NCBI GenBank assembly: GCA_036346225.1
Contig: JARFIW010000941.1
Span: 1,731,501-1,795,500 of the forward strand
Direction of reading: 5' to 3'
DNA from: Platerodrilus igneus
Lineage: Eukaryota > Arthropoda > Insecta > Coleoptera > Lycidae
Length of the DNA: 64,000 nt
Shown here: positions 59,340 to 64,000 of the stretch, piece by piece
Position numbering within the stretch: position 1 is the first letter of the stretch
Layout: each line of letters starts with the position of its first letter
Translations under genes and position numbers: made by a program
Notes under the pieces: model-generated
Database searches by the model: none
Told to the model about the DNA's origin: nothing
Seen by the model: the letters and a program-made list of their open reading frames with translations, nothing else

Positions 59340-61479
59340 CTGTAACAAAATTCTTTAATTAATAACCTAGGTTATAAGTTGTGAGTTTCCTAGCTATCGA
59401 GAGTTGAGTAGAAATATTTAAGCATAATAATTAAATTTGTTGAAAAAAATTATTTCGATTGCCGCACATATTTATTTATGCAAAATGATGTCTGTCTAAT
59501 TGGCGGATCTTGATTTTCTGATGCCCCAGGCGTAACCCGATTTGGAGGTTCCCTACTGACTATACTAAAAATGAGACTGTTCACCAAAAAGAACAGTGCG
59601 GAAAATCATAGTTGTGTATTTTTGAAATTAAGAACAACAAATACATAAAGATAACATACAGAGATAATATTTTCAAGTATTAGAAAAATAAGCAGATTCC
59701 TATTTGAAAGAAAAAAATACCTTCTCCGGTAGAAAATCTGCATAATATTTTTAGTAATTTAGTATTACTAATTTAACTTTAAACGAGAGATGCTCGTTTA
59801 ATGTTTGTTACGTGTTAAGTAAATTAACACGCAACAAGCCTTTCATTTATCGGACATTTCGTTTCCATTTTTTATATTCATTAAATTTATAGTATTTTGT
59901 GTAAAAGTAAAGGAATTCCTTTTGTTTCTTAAATTCAACCCTGCTTATTTTACAATTATAATTTACACTGTAAGAATGATTCTAATATGCGTAAATACGT
60001 TAAGATATCCTCGGGGATATTTAACGCTCTCGAGGAATGTAAGATGAACACGCCTTATTGAAGCGACAAAGTTATATATTTTGATTAGTTATAGGACATC
60101 AGCTGATTTGAATAAGCCAATTCCGGGGGTGTCGGATAAACACTGAGACAATGGGGGTATTTACGTGGACCACTTAAGTACCGGGATTAACGGAAATGGG
60201 TGTGTTTTTCGGAGTACCGTTCTTGCGCGTGTTTTCAATGTAGTGTCTGAAATTATCTTCCCCATCTTTCTTTAACTTTTTCCCTTTAGCGCACTACAGA
60301 GAATTGGACGCATCTATATACATTAAATTTGAGAAAATCGAGCCACTAAACCCTGAGATTGAGCCGTTTTCGAGGCACGAACTATAAGTGTTACAAACTT
60401 AGTAAGTTTTTGATAGAAGTTTGCGTTGTTGAACTTAAATCTTTAATTAAGTACGAGTGGAACTTCTTTTGCCTTCATCTTTACAAACATCAATAGTAGA
60501 TTCACCATCAAACAATTGAATATTATTTTCTTTAAACATGAGTCATAAATTGATTGAACAAAATTGACCCAATAAATTACGTAAAAAATTTACAGATAAT
60601 AATTGAGGAAAGTACTTCTCCGTTCGAGATCTTGTAGAGAAGATTGGGTATAATAAAGAACATTTTTCAAAGGGGTTTTACAAATCTCAGTCTATTAAGA
60701 TAAAAGAGAAGACACACATACGAAAAAATATGTAAGTTCTTATTAACGGGTTGGATTTTATTTGCAACAATTAAAACTAGTGGAATTATAAGGCTTAATG
60801 TCAACCATTTTTGAAAGTAAAAAGCTTAAGATTTATACGAAGTCACCAAAAACATGGAAAATGTATCCACTACATAGGAAAAAAGAACAAACGAACAAAG
60901 TTCTTATGTAAGAAGTAAAGGAGCGTATAAATACTACCAAGTTTCGAACAAACACTAGCAAGTGACCGAGATTGGATTAAATTGCGAGAACCAAAGAGAC
61001 AGATCACAGAAACAAGTTATTATATTTTTGTAGTTTGAAAATTACTAAGGAAATGTTGTCTGGCAATGCCAACTTAACTACACTATCGGAAATTTGAAGA
61101 AGTTTCCGGGAGTTGGTTGCTTATACTTGAATATAAAAGGCGTATGGAAAACGTTTTGTATATATTAATATACTACGGTCCCTTTAAAATTCAAGATCTT
61201 TGTTGGTTGTTTTGCAAAGAGATATGCGTCAGTCTGACGAGCTGCAAACACAGCGAAACCGGTCATAAGTTTTTCCCTTTGTAAAATAACAAACAAATTG
61301 AATTTTTGTTCAATATGCTTAAACTACTCATCTCCTGAAAAAATTATATGCCACTGTTATACTGGAAGCACTTTAGCTTCTGTCACTCGAAATCCCCAGT
61401 AACATTAAGTGTAGTACATTTTTGGATGGTCCGCTAATGTTATAGTGAGTAAGGTCATTTGTTATTTTCACTCTATATA
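59340..61479. other. Probable receptor intron, no gene seen
   Basis: Upstream (minus-strand) flank of the TM6-TM7 exon, so presumably intron. No further GPCR exon, repeat or RNA gene was identified. It is AT-rich and without TA microsatellites. Confidence 0.5.
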
Positions 61480-62383
61480 CAGGGTAGCATTAGTTTTATG
61501 TCATTAATTTAAACCGATAAGACAAACAAAAATTGTTAATAAACCTGAGGTCTAAAGCAAACAGTTTAGCTACAATTAGACACACAAAAGAATTTTAAAT
61601 TGCCTTTAAACCACTACAATGTTGACTTGGTGAGAAATAAATTATACAATTACATCATGATTTAAAGTCGACCAATTAAGTTGTGACCTTCAACAAACTT
61701 AAAATAGTGAAATAGGGTGCATTTTTGCTGCCAAACGAAATAACTTAATGCACTTTAGCTACTACTGTAATAAGTTTAGATTTTTTTTATAAATTCGCAT
61801 GTTTAGATAATAATCACAACAGAAAATAATATTTCATAATGCTGATGTGGCCAACTGTATTTGGTTCCTGATGCGTTTTTTTGCAGTTCAGCGTTTATGC
61901 AGAATACGATATCCTACATTAAGTTGAATGTACTTTTCATTACATAGCTCGTAACCGTGCTTAGATGTTGTACTTGTGTGTAAGTGTTGTATGTTTGACC
62001 TACGTGCTTAGATAAAACATTTAAATGCAGTATTGTGACTTAATTGTAATTGGATACAGGTAATTGGAGTTTTTTGACGCGTTAGTAGATTAATAAATTG
62101 TTTTTTGAAAATACGAAAACCCGAAAATTATACCAACAGCAAACTTGCGGTTTCGAGCACTTATTGTGAAAACATTTTATTTGCGTTATGAGATTCAGGA
62201 TAGTACTTGTATACGTAAGTATTCCTTAAAAACATGACAAAATAGCGGTCCTAAAACTTTTGCTTATGTTGACCTGGGTAGGGCATTTAAAAAGCGATTC
62301 AAGAATAAAATGCTTTATAGGCTTTTTGATTAGTTAATCAATCTCTATCACCTAAATTTAATGACATAAAACTAATGCCACCC

Positions 62384-62385
<2 letters not shown>
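61480..62385. mobile_element. 906-bp TIR element (MITE-like)
   Basis: TIRs of about 31 bp (CAGGGTAGCATTAGTTTTAT on the left, the CAGGGTGGCATTAGTTTTAT equivalent on the right) continue with TGTCATTAA. The left is flanked by TA, the right by CA/TA. The interior has no coding frame. It fits a non-autonomous Tc1/mariner-type element. Confidence 0.78.

Positions 62386-62426
<41 letters not shown>
62386..62426. repeat. (TA)n microsatellite
   Basis: A TA run joining the TIR element and the LTR-like unit. Confidence 0.93.
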
Positions 62427-63937
62427 ACTGTAATTCAAGGTCATATTACAGCGTAGGATAAAGTTTTTACTTTATAACTTCGAAAAAAGAATTAATTTGT
62501 TAGGCACTTATTTGTATAACAATGTATTGGTGAAATACAGAATATAGAGATATTTATTAAATTTGACGCTTTAACGAGTGGTTATTAAAATAGTTTCACA
62601 CATAGTAAATAATTAAAGGATCACTTTACGTTCAAATGGATGTCAATTTTATGTAAAGACGCGTGAATAAATATTCTAAAAAGAATTTTTATATAATAAC
62701 AAATGGACGTGCTTTCAATTAAAAGCGTATTAATTTAACTTTATACCATTAAAACAGATAGGATTTAGCCATAAAAAGCGTGGTTAATGATTCAGTTCTA
62801 GAATGGACTGGAACGTTGATAACATACATAGAAAATCAATGGCGAACGTTCCCGAGAGAGGTTTGGGTTATTTAAATCCAGTACCGGACAACCACTAGAT
62901 TAATGTTGATTGAAGCGTCGAAGTGAGGGTATGTTGCCTTTGATAGTATACAGTTTTCGTAATTTAATCGACATATAAAATGTATAATGTTAGACGTTAA
63001 TAATTATTTAAAATATATTAAAATGTAAAATAGACAATTAAAATTATCGTAGCAGAAAATTCACTTAAAGATATGGAAATCATATAAAATATCAATGTAA
63101 ACATGGTTTTTGGAATAGGTCAATTTGTATGAAAAGTGAATTTTTAAATACAAGTTAACACAGAATGGAGCTTTTATATCAATTTATAAGGATTGGTAAA
63201 ATGAACGTTGGTAAAATTAAAAATAACGATGAGAAAATGCTTAAACGTAAAACTTAAATCAATTTGTTTAAATATTTTGAGTGATTTATAAGTACTCAGT
63301 GTTAACTTAAGTTTCGGGGTAAGATTTGTTTATGAAATTCAACTTAATTTAATTTTAAGGGTTTTTGTAAATCTACACATATGATTTGTCATTACACAAG
63401 ATAAAAATTAAACATACTGAATTCAGTTATGTTTAACGTGGTTTTTAAGGGGAAGCGATATTAAATTATATTACTTCTAAATTCTAATTGGTGTACATAT
63501 TAACTACAAGAAAGGTTTAATTAAGAATTTGTTAATGAATGATAATCACGTGTTTAAGATTTGTGTATTAGAGACTAATGTAGAGGAGGACTTACAATAA
63601 GTGAGAGAAGGCGATGCTCTTGACTCTTCATTTTAGTATATAAGATATGTGTTGCGGGCAAATTATTTTGAATCATCAAATTTATATTTCAGATATTGTT
63701 TGTAAGAGAAAATTGTTGTGGTTGCATTATTTAGTACTTAAAAAATTGTTTGTAAAAGATTTATTTCGTATTGTTATACCATATGATCACAGTGGTTTTC
63801 ATGAATTGTAAAAGATAGGAAACCAAAAAAAGAATAAGAGAGCTAGCAAAAATAATTAAACGACGAGCACTTAAAATCATTCACCATCACATCACTTTTA
63901 TTGACGCCCAATGTTGGGCAATCATGCATCCACAGCA
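62427..63937 (+). repeat. Solo-LTR-like unit F
   Basis: Bounded by TA tracts; starts ACTGTAATTC and ends ATCCACAGCA, matching the ACT.../...CACAGCA ends of the long-LTR family. About 1.5 kb, no coding frame. A short inverted repeat (CGCCCAATGTTGGGCAA) lies near the end. Similarity of the interior to LTR A-D was not established. Confidence 0.45.
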
Positions 63938-63942
63938 ATATA

Positions 63943-63983
<41 letters not shown>
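63938..63983. repeat. (TA)n microsatellite
   Basis: TA-rich run following the CACAGCA end of unit F, near the end of the window. Confidence 0.95.
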
Positions 63984-63984
<1 letters not shown>

Positions 63985-64000
63985 TATTCAGTTTTTCTTT

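Noticed and set aside
1..64000. CRISPR arrays, bacterial operons, rRNA and tRNA genes
   Set aside because: No regularly spaced repeats, Shine-Dalgarno-led gene strings or conserved rRNA or tRNA signatures were seen; the content is clearly animal-type.

Overview
The window looks like a stretch of a large, AT-rich, transposon-packed insect (at least arthropod) genome. The only confident host coding sequence is one exon on the minus strand (59143-59339). It encodes TM6 to TM7 of a tachykinin-like peptide receptor and has clean splice sites at both ends. A weaker candidate host exon with a strong splice donor lies at 992-1150. No bacterial-style operons, rRNA, convincing tRNA genes or CRISPR arrays were seen. 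Base composition, (TA)n microsatellites, degenerate mariner, Ty3/gypsy, BEL/Pao, Penelope-like and LINE sequences all fit an insect; the order cannot be decided from this window. Layout: 0-12.4 kb is mostly unassigned AT-rich DNA with one dead DDE transposase (3.5-4.4 kb) and a diverged direct repeat (4.85-5.48 and 6.24-6.95 kb). 12.4-14.3 kb holds a CA/TA microsatellite and a dead mariner 3' part. 14350-21708 is a full Ty3/gypsy-type LTR element with very long LTRs (about 2.06 and 2.13 kb), a broken gag, a protease/partial RT, and a C-depleted purine-rich filler where the rest of pol should be. 26.7-30.5 kb is a decayed BEL/Pao element with its 3' LTR. 32.2-32.9 kb is a rearranged Penelope-like RT/EN-linker fragment. 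From 33.0 to 46.4 kb there is an unbroken chain of insertions, most of them separated by (TA)n tracts: solo LTR C, related solo LTR D (interrupted by a 978-bp mariner-like TIR element), two hammerhead-ribozyme foldbacks, a second LTR element on the minus strand (39512-45971, tRNA-Lys type primer site), and a third hammerhead foldback. 48.2-50.2 kb holds a gypsy integrase remnant and three LINE 3' ends. 50.5-51.5 kb is a 1-kb palindrome with an alternating purine-pyrimidine GC core. 51.6-53.8 kb is a minus-strand solo-LTR-like unit. 57.8-58.8 kb is another gypsy RNaseH/integrase remnant lying just 3' of the receptor exon, and 61.5-63.9 kb has a TIR element and one more LTR-like unit. Two themes tie the region together. 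First, many element ends sit exactly at (TA)n tracts, and several LTR-like units share ends of the type ACT... and ...CACAGCA, so TA repeats appear to act as an insertion hotspot that has nested elements in series. Second, three foldbacks carry recognisable type I hammerhead ribozymes; two of them carry one in each arm, pointing outward, so that transcription of either strand would yield one self-cleaving motif. This is the most interesting structure in the window.
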